Below, in pieces: positions 1 through 6,101 of a stretch of DNA of 7,816 nucleotides. The notes below the pieces were generated by a model. It was not told where the DNA came from. It was given only the letters and a program-made list of their open reading frames with translations, and searched no databases. The translations under genes were made by a program, and so were the position numbers. How positions within the stretch are numbered: the first letter of the stretch is position 1; each line of letters begins with the position of its first letter. Origin of the DNA: JBKJML01 sp046596415. GTDB lineage: Bacteria; Actinomycetota; Thermoleophilia; Gaiellales; Gaiellaceae. Where the stretch lies: NCBI GenBank assembly GCA_046596415.1, contig JBKJML010000035.1, positions 1 through 7,816 of the forward strand. Direction: 5' to 3'.

Positions 1-161
1 GCTCGACCCTGTGCGTGGCCCACGCTTCAACGTGAACCAATAGTCACGTCAAGGGAGCTCTTGTCCGGTCTAGGCCTAACCCGCTGACGGCTGGCGGCGC
101 ACCCACCTGGGTTACCAGGTTCGCAAGAGCGTGGGAACCATCGGCAGGGTGGGGCATTTTT
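1..161 (+). ncRNA. Possible 3' part of a structured untranslated RNA (unassigned)
   Basis: This stretch has no convincing reading frame. The three forward frames stop at about 33, 43 and 87, and third-position GC in the longest one is well below that of the neighbouring genes. It is rich in potential stems. GCGTG/CACGC lies at 13-25 with a GCC loop. ACGTGA/TCACGT lies at 30-49 with an 8-base loop. CCCT 7-10 can pair with AGGG 52-55 and would enclose both. CCGC/GCGG lies at 81-97. A long terminal hairpin covers 99-155 and is followed by T's at 157-161. This could be the end of a small RNA, or the 3' UTR of a gene lying before the window. I compared it by memory with tmRNA, RNase P RNA, SRP RNA, 6S RNA and T-box leaders and could not assign it. 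The pairing was done by eye, and hairpins arise easily in GC-rich DNA. Confidence 0.25.
99..161 (+). terminator. Possible intrinsic terminator upstream of mnmA
   Basis: Bases 99-107 (with A101 bulged) pair perfectly with 148-155, giving an 8-bp G/C-rich stem. One A (156) and then five T's (157-161) follow it. The enclosed 40 bases can fold further: the segments 108-117 and 132-140 pair with small bulges, and CGC/GCG at 122-131 closes an AAGA loop. The long enclosed region is unusual for a simple terminator and may mean the stem is the last helix of a structured RNA. The site would stop transcription arriving from the left just before the mnmA promoter-like element. Confidence 0.35.
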
Positions 162-171
162 CTCGAATCGC

Positions 172-177
172 TACGGT
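172..177 (+). promoter_or_regulatory. Possible -10 element for a leaderless mnmA transcript
   Basis: TACGGT at 172-177 matches the TANNNT form of actinobacterial -10 boxes and lies 6 bases before the ATG at 184. Transcription would therefore start at or next to the initiation codon. The TACAAT box before alaS has the same 6-base distance to its start codon. The overlapping GGTGGA (175-180) resembles a ribosome binding site but ends only 3 bases from the ATG, too close for normal use. I see no clear -35 hexamer. Confidence 0.35.
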
Positions 178-183
178 GGACGA

Positions 184-1443
184 ATGATCGAGACGGTCGG
201 TGACTCATCCCGTAATGGCGACTGGGCGCTCGTGCGCCTCACGCTCGATCGCGACCGGATCGTCGCGGCCGACGCGCCCGACCTCGAGCGTTCGCTCGTA
301 GGGCTGACGCTCGCCGAGGCCGCTGCAGTGCCGGGGGAGACGCTCGCCGTCGACGCACTCGCAAACGCGCTCGGCCCCGTCTTCCGGGCGCCAAGGCTAC
401 CGGGCCGGATCGCGGTTGCGATGAGCGGCGGCGTCGACAGCGCCGTGGCGCTCCTGCGCGCCGGGCCTGCCGCGATCGGCGTGACGCTCAGGCTCTGGAT
501 CGACCCTCGTGCGCCCGACTCCGAGCGAGCCTGCTGCTCACCGCAGGCGGTGATCGCCGCTCGAGAGACGTGCCATGCGCTCGGGCTGCCGCACGTCACG
601 CTCGATCTGCGCGAGGAGTTCCGGCGCGCGGTCGTCGACCCCTTCATCCGCTCCTACGCGCGCGGCGAGACGCCCAATCCCTGCGGCCGCTGCAACGGCA
701 GCTTCCGCTTCGCCGAGCTGCTCGCGTTCGCTCGTCGCGCCGGCGCCGATCGTCTCTGGACGGGGCACTACGCGCGGATCGTCGAGCACCGCGGCCGCAG
801 GCTGCTCGCTCGTGGAGCCGACCCGCAGAAGGATCAGTCGTACATGCTCGCCCGCCTCGACCCGCGCTTCCTCGACCGGATCGGGTTCCCGCTCGGTGAC
901 CAGGACAAGGAGACGACGCGCTCGGAGGCGGCGACCGCGGGGCTTGCTGCCGCCCGGCGCCCGGAGAGCCAGGAGGCGTGCTTCCTGGGTGGCGGCGATT
1001 ACCGCGATTTTCTCGCCCGCCACGGGGTCGAGCGGAAGGAGGGGCCTGTCGTCGACGAGGCGGGGAGGGAGCTCGGCCGCCATGAGGGCCTCTGGCGGTA
1101 TACGCCGGGCCAGCGGCGCGGAATCGGCATCGCTGCTGCGACTCCACTCTACGCCCTGCGCTCCGACACGCGCCGAAACGCGCTCGTCGTCGGACCGCGC
1201 GAAGCGCTCGCCTGCACGAGCCTCACCGCCCGCGGTCGCCTGCACGTACCGGTCTCCCGCGTCGATGCAAAGCTGCGCTACAGGTCGTCGGTGGTGGCCG
1301 CGACCGTCGAAACGACGGAGCGCAGCCTGCGCGTCAGGCTCGACCGTCCCGCCTCCGCAGTCGCGTCCGGACAGGTGGTTGCGCTCTACGAGGGGGACGT
1401 CGTGGTCGGTTCTGGTGTGGTGTCGTCCGTGGGTCGTAACTAG
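184..1443 (+). CDS. mnmA: tRNA-specific 2-thiouridylase MnmA, with N-terminal extension
   Basis: This protein (419 residues) adenylates and then thiolates the C2 of U34 in tRNA-Lys, -Glu and -Gln, using sulfur relayed from a cysteine desulfurase; it acts in the cytosol. The PP-loop SGGVDS is at 81-86. TPNPCGRCN (163-171) carries the expected active-site Cys170, and the second catalytic cysteine is Cys266 in SQEACFLGGGDY. TGHYARI (193-199), KDQSYML (216-222) and YTPGQRRGIGI (307-316) are further family motifs, followed by the C-terminal beta-barrel. Cys167 makes a CxxC with Cys170 where E. coli has Asp; Cys117-Cys118 is a second pair. About 75 residues precede the PP-loop domain, whereas most family members begin almost at it. 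The extension has no cysteine; its GLTLAEAAAVPGETL segment (40-54) vaguely recalls the end of IscU/NifU scaffolds. The ATG at 184 is the first start in frame after the promoter-like element. The DUF948 gene follows after 10 bases. Family call very sure; extension function unknown. Confidence 0.92.
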   Translation: MIETVGDSSRNGDWALVRLTLDRDRIVAADAPDLERSLVGLTLAEAAAVPGETLAVDALANALGPVFRAPRLPGRIAVAMSGGVDSAVALLRAGPAAIGVTLRLWIDPRAPDSERACCSPQAVIAARETCHALGLPHVTLDLREEFRRAVVDPFIRSYARGETPNPCGRCNGSFRFAELLAFARRAGADRLWTGHYARIVEHRGRRLLARGADPQKDQSYMLARLDPRFLDRIGFPLGDQDKETTRSEAATAGLAAARRPESQEACFLGGGDYRDFLARHGVERKEGPVVDEAGRELGRHEGLWRYTPGQRRGIGIAAATPLYALRSDTRRNALVVGPREALACTSLTARGRLHVPVSRVDAKLRYRSSVVAATVETTERSLRVRLDRPASAVASGQVVALYEGDVVVGSGVVSSVGRN

Positions 1444-1453
1444 GATCGACTCG

Positions 1454-1921
1454 ATGTTTCTTTCCGACGTGACTGCGGGTGAGCTTGCGAACTACGGGCT
1501 AGCGGTGTTTCTGCTGGCCGTCGGGCTGGGCCTCGGCTACGCGTTCTTCCGGCTAGGCGGAACCTTTGGGAGGCTTTCCTCGTTGATCCGTGGGACAGAG
1601 CGTGAGCTCTTGCCGGTGATCAACAAGGTCGGAGGGAGTGTGGATCGGGTGAATGAGCAGCTGGACAAGGTCGACCGGGTCACCGACAGCGCAGTCGACA
1701 TGGCCGACAGCGTCGATACCGCGGTGCGCGCCGTCAGCATGGCGATCTCGCGGCCGGTGCAGAAGGTCTCCGGTTTCGCGGCCGGCATCGCACACGGTGC
1801 ATCCGCCCTCAAGGCGCGACACGATTTCGGTGACGCCGTCCGGGTCGGCAAGGAGGCCGCCGCCCGTCGTGAGCAGGAGCTCGGCGAGGAGTTGCGATCG
1901 GCTGACGGCCCGGAGCTGTGA
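1454..1921 (+). CDS. DUF948-like membrane-anchored coiled-coil protein
   Basis: This is a small protein of 155 residues with no known enzymatic role. A short N-terminus is followed by one hydrophobic segment at about 13-32 (NYGLAVFLLAVGLGLGYAFF), predicted to span the membrane. Residues about 35-100 are a heptad-like helical stretch (LLPVINKVGGSVDRVNEQL, then DRVTDSAVDMADSVDTAVRAV) resembling the repeats of DUF948 proteins and of methyl-accepting linkers. The C-terminus is charged (EAAARREQELGEELRSADG). Genes of this type commonly lie just upstream of alaS in Actinobacteria, which matches the position here apart from the two inserted sigma-system genes. The ATG at 1454 is chosen because AGGA at 1442-1445 lies 8 bases upstream; the same frame stays open for a long way upstream, but only as a shadow of mnmA. 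The stop overlaps the next start by one base. Family assignment is from pattern memory and is moderately sure; the cellular role is not known. Confidence 0.78.
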   Translation: MFLSDVTAGELANYGLAVFLLAVGLGLGYAFFRLGGTFGRLSSLIRGTERELLPVINKVGGSVDRVNEQLDKVDRVTDSAVDMADSVDTAVRAVSMAISRPVQKVSGFAAGIAHGASALKARHDFGDAVRVGKEAAARREQELGEELRSADGPEL

Positions 1922-2310
1922 TGGACGAGATCACACTCACGCTCCCGCGCGAGGCCGACTTCAGCGGCATCGTGGATCTCGTCGCCGGCGGCCTCGGCGC
2001 CCACTTCGACTTCACGATCGAGGCGCTCGACGATCTCCAGACGGCGTTCGAGCTGCTCGTCGGCCGCGAGGACGGCGAAAGGGAGATCACGTTCCGCTTC
2101 CGCGTGCGCAAGGGCACGTTCGAGGCCGAGGTGGGGCCCTTCGACAGTGACTCGATTGGCGCCGACCTCGCCGGTGCCGGCCGCTCGCAACTCGGCCTGG
2201 GCCGCGTGCTCGAGACGATCAGCGACGACGTGCGCCTCACCGAGGGTGAAGGCGGCGCGTGGATCGTGCTCCGCAAGGAGCTCGAGCTGGCCGAGGCAGG
2301 GGAAGGCTGA
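1921..2310 (+). CDS. Degenerate RsbW-like anti-sigma factor (HATPase fold)
   Basis: This protein (129 residues) has the length and order of an RsbW/SpoIIAB-type anti-sigma regulator. An N-terminal strand (EITLTLPREADFSGIVDLV) is followed by a helix at 35-48, a beta region (REITFRFRVRKGTFEAEV, 54-71) and a C-terminal GLGRVLETISDDVRL segment (92-106), which corresponds to the GxGL..i..l.D.v motif of the family. It directly precedes a sigma factor, which is the usual arrangement. The ATP-binding signatures are poor. The N-box normally reads EAxxNAxxH but here is ELLVGRED (44-51), so the Mg-binding Asn is replaced, probably by Gly48. The DxGxG box is replaced by VGPFDSD (71-77). It may bind sigma without kinase activity. 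ATG 1921 has GGAG 5 bases upstream (1912-1915); the GTG at 1918 is an alternative with a site only 2 bases away. No anti-anti-sigma (RsbV) gene is in the window. The anti-sigma role is an inference from context and fold pattern. Confidence 0.75.
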   Translation: MDEITLTLPREADFSGIVDLVAGGLGAHFDFTIEALDDLQTAFELLVGREDGEREITFRFRVRKGTFEAEVGPFDSDSIGADLAGAGRSQLGLGRVLETISDDVRLTEGEGGAWIVLRKELELAEAGEG

Positions 2311-3083
2311 TGGCCCGCGAGTCCGACAAGGTCTTGCTCCGGCGCTACCACGAGCAGGGCGATCTGGCGGCGCGGGAACAGCTGATCGAGCAGTATCTGG
2401 CGCTCGTACGCTCACTGGCGCGCCGCTACAGCTATCGCGGCGAGCAGCTCGAAGATCTGGTTCAGATCGGCTGCATCGGCCTGATCAAGGCGATCGACCG
2501 CTTCGACGTGAACCGCGGCGTCGAGCTGACCACGTACGCGACGCCGAACATCATCGGCGAGATCAAGCGGCACTTCCGCGACAAGGGCTGGGCCGTCCGT
2601 GTCCCGCGCGGCCTCCAGGAGCTGAACGTGCAGCTCTCGAAGATCGTCGAGGACCTGACCGTGCAGTACTCGCGCTCGCCCACGGTGCCGGAGCTTGCGA
2701 AGGCGGCCGGGGTGGAGGAGGAGCTCGTGCTCGAGGCGCTCGAAAGTGGCCGCGCGTACACGTCGCTCTCGCTCTCGTCCGGCGGCGGCTCGGATGAAGA
2801 CGGTGACATCGATCCGCTCGAGTCGCTCGGTACCGAGGAGCACCAGTACCTCGTGTCGGAGGACCGCGCGGTACTGGCGCCCGGGTTCCGTGCGCTCGAT
2901 CCGCGCGAGCGGACGATCCTCCACCTGCGCTTCTTCACGGGCCTGACGCAATCGCAGATCGCACAGCAGGTCGGGATCTCGCAGATGCACGTCTCGAGGC
3001 TGATCCGGCGGGCGCTGGAGAAGATCCGGGCCGAGATCGCATCCGACGAGGAGCCTGAACAGGCTCGTCGCGTCGCCGGCTGA
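2310..3083 (+). CDS. SigB/SigF-family alternative RNA polymerase sigma factor
   Basis: This is a group 3 sigma-70 protein of 257 residues, the usual size for the SigB/SigF/SigG family; it directs RNA polymerase to stress or development promoters. Region 2 contains the core-binding DLVQIGCIGLIKAIDRFD (49-66) and the -10-recognition stretch TTYATPNIIGEIKRHFRDKGW (74-94). Region 3 follows at about 100-150. An acidic, serine/glycine-rich linker covers about 152-185 (SLSSGGGSDEDGDIDPLESL). Region 4 has LDPRERTILHLRFF (196-209) and a helix-turn-helix at 212-239 (LTQSQIAQQVGISQMHVSRL). The ATG at 2310 overlaps the anti-sigma stop by one base and has AGGGGAAGG at 2298-2306 just upstream, so it is preferred over the upstream in-frame ATG at 2259. 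Translational coupling would keep sigma and its putative antagonist in proportion. Which regulon it drives cannot be read from the window; I see no convincing GTTT/GGGTAT-type promoter upstream of this operon that would show autoregulation. Confidence 0.93.
   Translation: MARESDKVLLRRYHEQGDLAAREQLIEQYLALVRSLARRYSYRGEQLEDLVQIGCIGLIKAIDRFDVNRGVELTTYATPNIIGEIKRHFRDKGWAVRVPRGLQELNVQLSKIVEDLTVQYSRSPTVPELAKAAGVEEELVLEALESGRAYTSLSLSSGGGSDEDGDIDPLESLGTEEHQYLVSEDRAVLAPGFRALDPRERTILHLRFFTGLTQSQIAQQVGISQMHVSRLIRRALEKIRAEIASDEEPEQARRVAG
3051..3066 (+). repeat. Perfect inverted repeat at the 3' end of the sigma gene
   Basis: GAGCCTG (3051-3057) and CAGGCTC (3060-3066) are exact reverse complements separated by AA. 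The repeat lies in the last codons of the sigma gene, encoding EPEQAR, 15 bases before the stop codon ends. As RNA it would form a 6-bp stem with a GAAC tetraloop. No T-run follows, so it is not a classical terminator; a role in mRNA 3'-end stability or pausing is possible, as is chance. Confidence 0.3.
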
Positions 3084-3117
3084 CCCGATCTCGACCCGGA
3101 GACCGGCACACCTCGGC

Positions 3118-3140
3118 GGCTGGCTCGAACAGCGCTAGCC
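3118..3140 (+). terminator. Weak hairpin in the sigma-alaS gap, possible T-less terminator
   Basis: GGCTGGC (3118-3124) can pair with GCTAGCC (3134-3140) over 7 bp including one G-U pair, with a 9-base loop. No T-run follows. Actinobacteria do use some hairpins without T-tracts, and this one sits between two operons just before the alaS promoter-like element, but the stem is short. The gap 3084-3162 contains nothing else apart from the -10-like box. Confidence 0.2.
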
Positions 3141-3150
3141 GACACGTCCC

Positions 3151-3156
3151 TACAAT
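3151..3156 (+). promoter_or_regulatory. -10 element for a leaderless alaS transcript
   Basis: TACAAT at 3151-3156 differs from the consensus TATAAT at one base. Exactly 6 bases separate it from the GTG at 3163, so transcription would begin at or within a base of the start codon. There is no usable Shine-Dalgarno sequence before alaS: the CGGGG at 3157-3161 almost touches the start. Both facts point to a leaderless mRNA, which is common in Actinobacteria. A -35 hexamer is not obvious at 16-19 bases upstream. Confidence 0.6.
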
Positions 3157-3162
3157 CGGGGC

Positions 3163-5712
3163 GTGAAGACGACCGCAGAGCTGCGCGAGGGCTTCCTCGC
3201 CTACTTCGAGGCCAAAGGGCACACGCGCCACCCGTCGGGCTCCCTCGTCCCGCCGAGTTGGGATCACTCGACGCTTCTGAACAGCGCCGGCATGCAACCG
3301 CTGATGCCGTACTTCCTCGGCCGCGAAGCGCCCCCCGCTCCGCTCCTCGCGACCGTCCAGAAGTGCTTCCGCACCCCCGACATCGACGAGGTCGGCCTCG
3401 ACGGCCACCACCTCACGTTCTTCGAGATGCTCGGCAACTTCTCGTTCGGGCAGTACTTCAAGGATGGCGCCGTCGACTTCGCGTGGGAGTACCTCACCGA
3501 GCACCTGAAGCTCGACCTAGACCGCTTCTGGGTCTCCGTCTTCGCGGGCGACGCGGAGCTCGGCCTCCCGGAGGACGAGGTCGCCTACGCGGCCTGGGTC
3601 AGGGTCGGCCAGCCACCGGAGCGGATCGTGAAGCTCGACCGGACGCACAACTTCTGGTCGGTGGGCGGCCCCGGGCCGTGCGGCGCCGACACCGAGATGT
3701 TCTACGACCGCGGCGCGGCGGTCGGCTGCGGCCGGACCGAGTGCGCGCCCGGCTGCGAGTGCGAGCGGTTCCTCGAGTTCTGGAACCTCGTCTTCATGGA
3801 GTTCGAGCTGCACGCCGACGGCTCCGTGACCCCGCTGCCGAAGCAGAACGTCGACACGGGCATGGGTCTCGAGCGCACCGCCTCGATCCTCCAGGACGTG
3901 CTCTCGGTCTACGAGACCGACGGCTACCAGGCGATCATGGGCTGGATCGCGGAGCGAAGCGGCGTCGCCTACGGCGAGTCGGAACGAGCGACCAAGGCGC
4001 ACCGCATCCTCGCCGACCACGGGCGCGGCATGACGTTCCTCGCGGCCGACGGTGTGACGCCGTCGAACGAGGGCCGCGGTTACATCTTCCGGCGCATCAT
4101 CCGGCGCGCCGTCCAGCAGGCTCGCGCGATCGAGCTCGACGCGCTCTGGCCGCTCACCGACGTGGTGATCGACCAGATGAGCGGATGGTACCCGGAGCTC
4201 GCGGCCGGCCGCGAGCAAATCCAGCAGGTGATCCGTGCCGAGGAGGAGCGCTTCTCCGAGACACTCGCTCGCGGCCTGAAGCTCTTCGACGAGCACGCCG
4301 GCCAGAGCTCGATCAGCGCCGAGGACGCCTTCACCCTCGCCGCCACCTACGGCTTCCCGATCGAGCTCACCGTCGAGCTCGCCGAGGAGCGCGGCCAGCC
4401 GGTCGATGTCGACGGCTTCCGGCTCCGGATGGAGGATCACCGTGAGATCTCGCGCGCCGGTGGCGAGAAGAACGAGCTTCAGCGAGCCGCCGACTTCGCT
4501 CACGCCGCCGGGTTCAAGACTCGCTTCACGGGCTTCGAGGAGACCGAGGCGCTGACGCAGCTCGGCGCCGTCGAGGCGGTCGGCGACGGGCTCTTCCTCG
4601 CCAAACTGCGTGAATCGCCGTTCTACCCCGCCGGCGGCGGCCAGGTCAGCGACGTCGGCTATGTCGAGACCGACGATGGCTCCGGCAACCGCGCGACGCT
4701 GCGCGAGGCGTACCGCTTCGAAGACGATCAGACGCTCGTGCTCGAGGGTGAGGGCTTCACGGTCGGCGACCGCGTCCGGGCCGTCGTGCCGTGGCCGGTG
4801 CGCTTCCCGACGATGGCGAACCACACGGCGACCCACCTCCTTCAGAAGGCGCTGCAGGACGTGCTCGGCGACCACGTTCGCCAGGCCGGCTCGGCGGTGC
4901 GACCCGACAAGCTCCGTTTCGACTTCACCCACCCGCAGGCGCTGACCGCCGCGGAGCGGGACGAGGTCGAGCGCCGCGTCAACGAGCAGGTGTTCGCGAA
5001 CCTGCCGGTGCGGATCTTCGAGACGCCGATCGAGGAGGCGCGGACGCTCGGCGCGATGATGCTCTTCGGCGAGAAGTACGGCGAGATTGTTCGCGTGGTC
5101 GAGATCGACGGCTACTCCCGCGAGCTCTGCGGTGGCACCCACGTCCGCGCCACGGCCGAGATCGGCCCGTTCGTGATCGTCGGCGAGGGCTCGGTCGCCT
5201 CGGGCGTCCGACGCATCGAGGCGGTCACCTCCGCCGAGGCGTTCGCGCTCCTTTCGAGCCGGGCCCGCGAGGCGGCGGAGCTGCGCATCGAGCTCGAGCA
5301 GGCGAAGAAGGAGACGAAGAAGGCGAAGCCGGCTCCGGCAGCCGCGGGCCCCGAGATCCTGGCGGAGCGGCGCGCAAGCGCGGGTGGGATCGAGGTGATC
5401 GCGATCCAGGCTGGGCCGTCGAGCGCCGACGAGCTGCTCGACCTCTCCGACCGGCTGAAGCAGCAACACGCACCGGCTGCGATCGTGCTCGGCTCTGTCG
5501 AGGACGGACGGGTGAACCTGATCGTCAACCTCGACGCCTCGCTCGAAGCGCGCGGCCTCGACGCCGCCCAGATCGTGCGCGCCGCCGCGGCACTCGTCGG
5601 GGGCGGCGGCGGTGGGCGCGCGACGATGGGCCGCGCGGGTGGCAAGGACCCGGGGAAGCTGCCCGAAGCGATCGCGAGCGCGGAGCAGAGCATCCTCGAC
5701 GCACTCGCGTGA
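3163..5712 (+). CDS. alaS: Alanyl-tRNA synthetase
   Basis: This is a class II synthetase of 849 residues that attaches alanine to tRNA-Ala and hydrolyses mischarged Ser/Gly-tRNA. The GTG start gives MKTTAELREGFLAYFEAKGH, the normal AlaS N-terminus. Motif 1 lies around SLVPPSWDHSTLLNSAGMQP (27-46), motif 2 around KCFRTPDIDEVGLDGHHLTF (67-86), with FFEMLGNFSFGQYFK at 86-100 and GMGLER (motif 3) at 233-238. The catalytic domain carries the Cys-rich insert with Cys189, 194, 198 and 200. The editing domain shows HTATH (His554, His558) and CGGTH (Cys656, His660), the zinc-binding set. A lysine-rich helical linker (705-723) leads to the C-Ala domain, with the glycine-rich GGGGGGRATMGRAGGKDPGK at 813-832. 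The length is typical (about 850-890) and the gene is intact. No Shine-Dalgarno is present and it looks leaderless. Its last four bases (GTGA, 5709-5712) overlap the ruvX start. Confidence 0.98.
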   Translation: MKTTAELREGFLAYFEAKGHTRHPSGSLVPPSWDHSTLLNSAGMQPLMPYFLGREAPPAPLLATVQKCFRTPDIDEVGLDGHHLTFFEMLGNFSFGQYFKDGAVDFAWEYLTEHLKLDLDRFWVSVFAGDAELGLPEDEVAYAAWVRVGQPPERIVKLDRTHNFWSVGGPGPCGADTEMFYDRGAAVGCGRTECAPGCECERFLEFWNLVFMEFELHADGSVTPLPKQNVDTGMGLERTASILQDVLSVYETDGYQAIMGWIAERSGVAYGESERATKAHRILADHGRGMTFLAADGVTPSNEGRGYIFRRIIRRAVQQARAIELDALWPLTDVVIDQMSGWYPELAAGREQIQQVIRAEEERFSETLARGLKLFDEHAGQSSISAEDAFTLAATYGFPIELTVELAEERGQPVDVDGFRLRMEDHREISRAGGEKNELQRAADFAHAAGFKTRFTGFEETEALTQLGAVEAVGDGLFLAKLRESPFYPAGGGQVSDVGYVETDDGSGNRATLREAYRFEDDQTLVLEGEGFTVGDRVRAVVPWPVRFPTMANHTATHLLQKALQDVLGDHVRQAGSAVRPDKLRFDFTHPQALTAAERDEVERRVNEQVFANLPVRIFETPIEEARTLGAMMLFGEKYGEIVRVVEIDGYSRELCGGTHVRATAEIGPFVIVGEGSVASGVRRIEAVTSAEAFALLSSRAREAAELRIELEQAKKETKKAKPAPAAAGPEILAERRASAGGIEVIAIQAGPSSADELLDLSDRLKQQHAPAAIVLGSVEDGRVNLIVNLDASLEARGLDAAQIVRAAAALVGGGGGGRATMGRAGGKDPGKLPEAIASAEQSILDALA

Positions 5713-6101
5713 AAGTGCTGGCGCTCGATTACGGCTCCGCCCGGACCGGGGTCGCAGTCTCCGACGCGACCGGCACGCTGGCGCGGCCGCTCGGAGTCGT
5801 CCAGCGGGCTTCGACCCCGCAGGGCCTCGACCAGGTCGTCGCTCTGATCGAGGACGAGGGCGTCGAGCGCGTCGTCGTCGGCCTGCCACTGACCCTGCGT
5901 GGCGAGCACGGCAAGCAGGCGCGAGAGACCGAGCTCTTCGTCGACGCGTTGCGAGCGCGCGTCGGGGTGCCGATCGAGAGCTTCGACGAGCGCTTCACGA
6001 CGGCGATCGCGGCCCAGACGCCTTCGAGCTCGCCCGAGGACGCACGAGCCGCCGCCCACCTCCTCGCGAGCTACCTGGCATGGTCGAGCGGCCGGGCGTG
6101 A
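5709..6101 (+). CDS. ruvX: Putative pre-16S rRNA nuclease / Holliday junction resolvase-like YqgF family
   Basis: This RNase H-fold protein of the RuvX/YqgF family has 130 residues. Members are linked to maturation of the 16S rRNA 5' end, and a resolvase role was proposed earlier from the fold. It opens with VLALDYGSARTGVAVSD (3-19), where Asp7 is the first catalytic acid. The second strand block is VERVVVGLPLTLRGEHG (52-68), followed by DERFTT (93-98) and a final DARAAAHLLASYL (111-123) carrying the last acidic position. The protein is slightly short: the loop between DERFTT and the last helix is about ten residues shorter than usual. The GTG at 5709 overlaps the alaS stop as GTGA, with no clear ribosome binding site, so translation is probably coupled to alaS. 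Position between alaS and mltG is the standard actinobacterial order and supports the call. Confidence 0.93.
   Translation: MKVLALDYGSARTGVAVSDATGTLARPLGVVQRASTPQGLDQVVALIEDEGVERVVVGLPLTLRGEHGKQARETELFVDALRARVGVPIESFDERFTTAIAAQTPSSSPEDARAAAHLLASYLAWSSGRA

Noticed and set aside
1..87. Possible C-terminus of an upstream protein in the first forward frame
   Set aside because: Only 28 codons before TGA, with third-position GC near one half against a much higher value in the real genes; hairpins explain the stretch equally well. It cannot be excluded without the left flank.
121..161. T-box-like GTGGGAACC before mnmA
   Set aside because: It shares a few bases with the T-box antiterminator motif, but the following CGCG is absent, no stem I specifier loop is visible, and mnmA is not a usual T-box target.
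175..180. GGTGGA as the ribosome binding site of mnmA
   Set aside because: It ends 3 bases from the ATG, too close for efficient pairing, and overlaps the better-placed -10-like TACGGT.
575..1453. Long upstream extension of the DUF948 frame through mnmA
   Set aside because: The sequence is Arg/Ser/Ala-rich shadow translation of mnmA; the conserved part begins at the ATG at 1454, which has a well-spaced AGGA.
1456..1482. GTTT ... GGGTGA as a SigB-type promoter inside the DUF948 gene
   Set aside because: The spacer is 17 bases, longer than typical for this sigma family, the -10 part is imperfect, and the site lies within coding sequence.
3517..5889. A 790-codon open frame on the minus strand opposite alaS and the start of ruvX
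   Set aside because: It mirrors the codon pattern of alaS, is low-complexity Arg/Ala/Leu/Asp-rich, shows no known domain, and alaS on the plus strand is certain. Long antisense frames are expected in GC-rich coding DNA.
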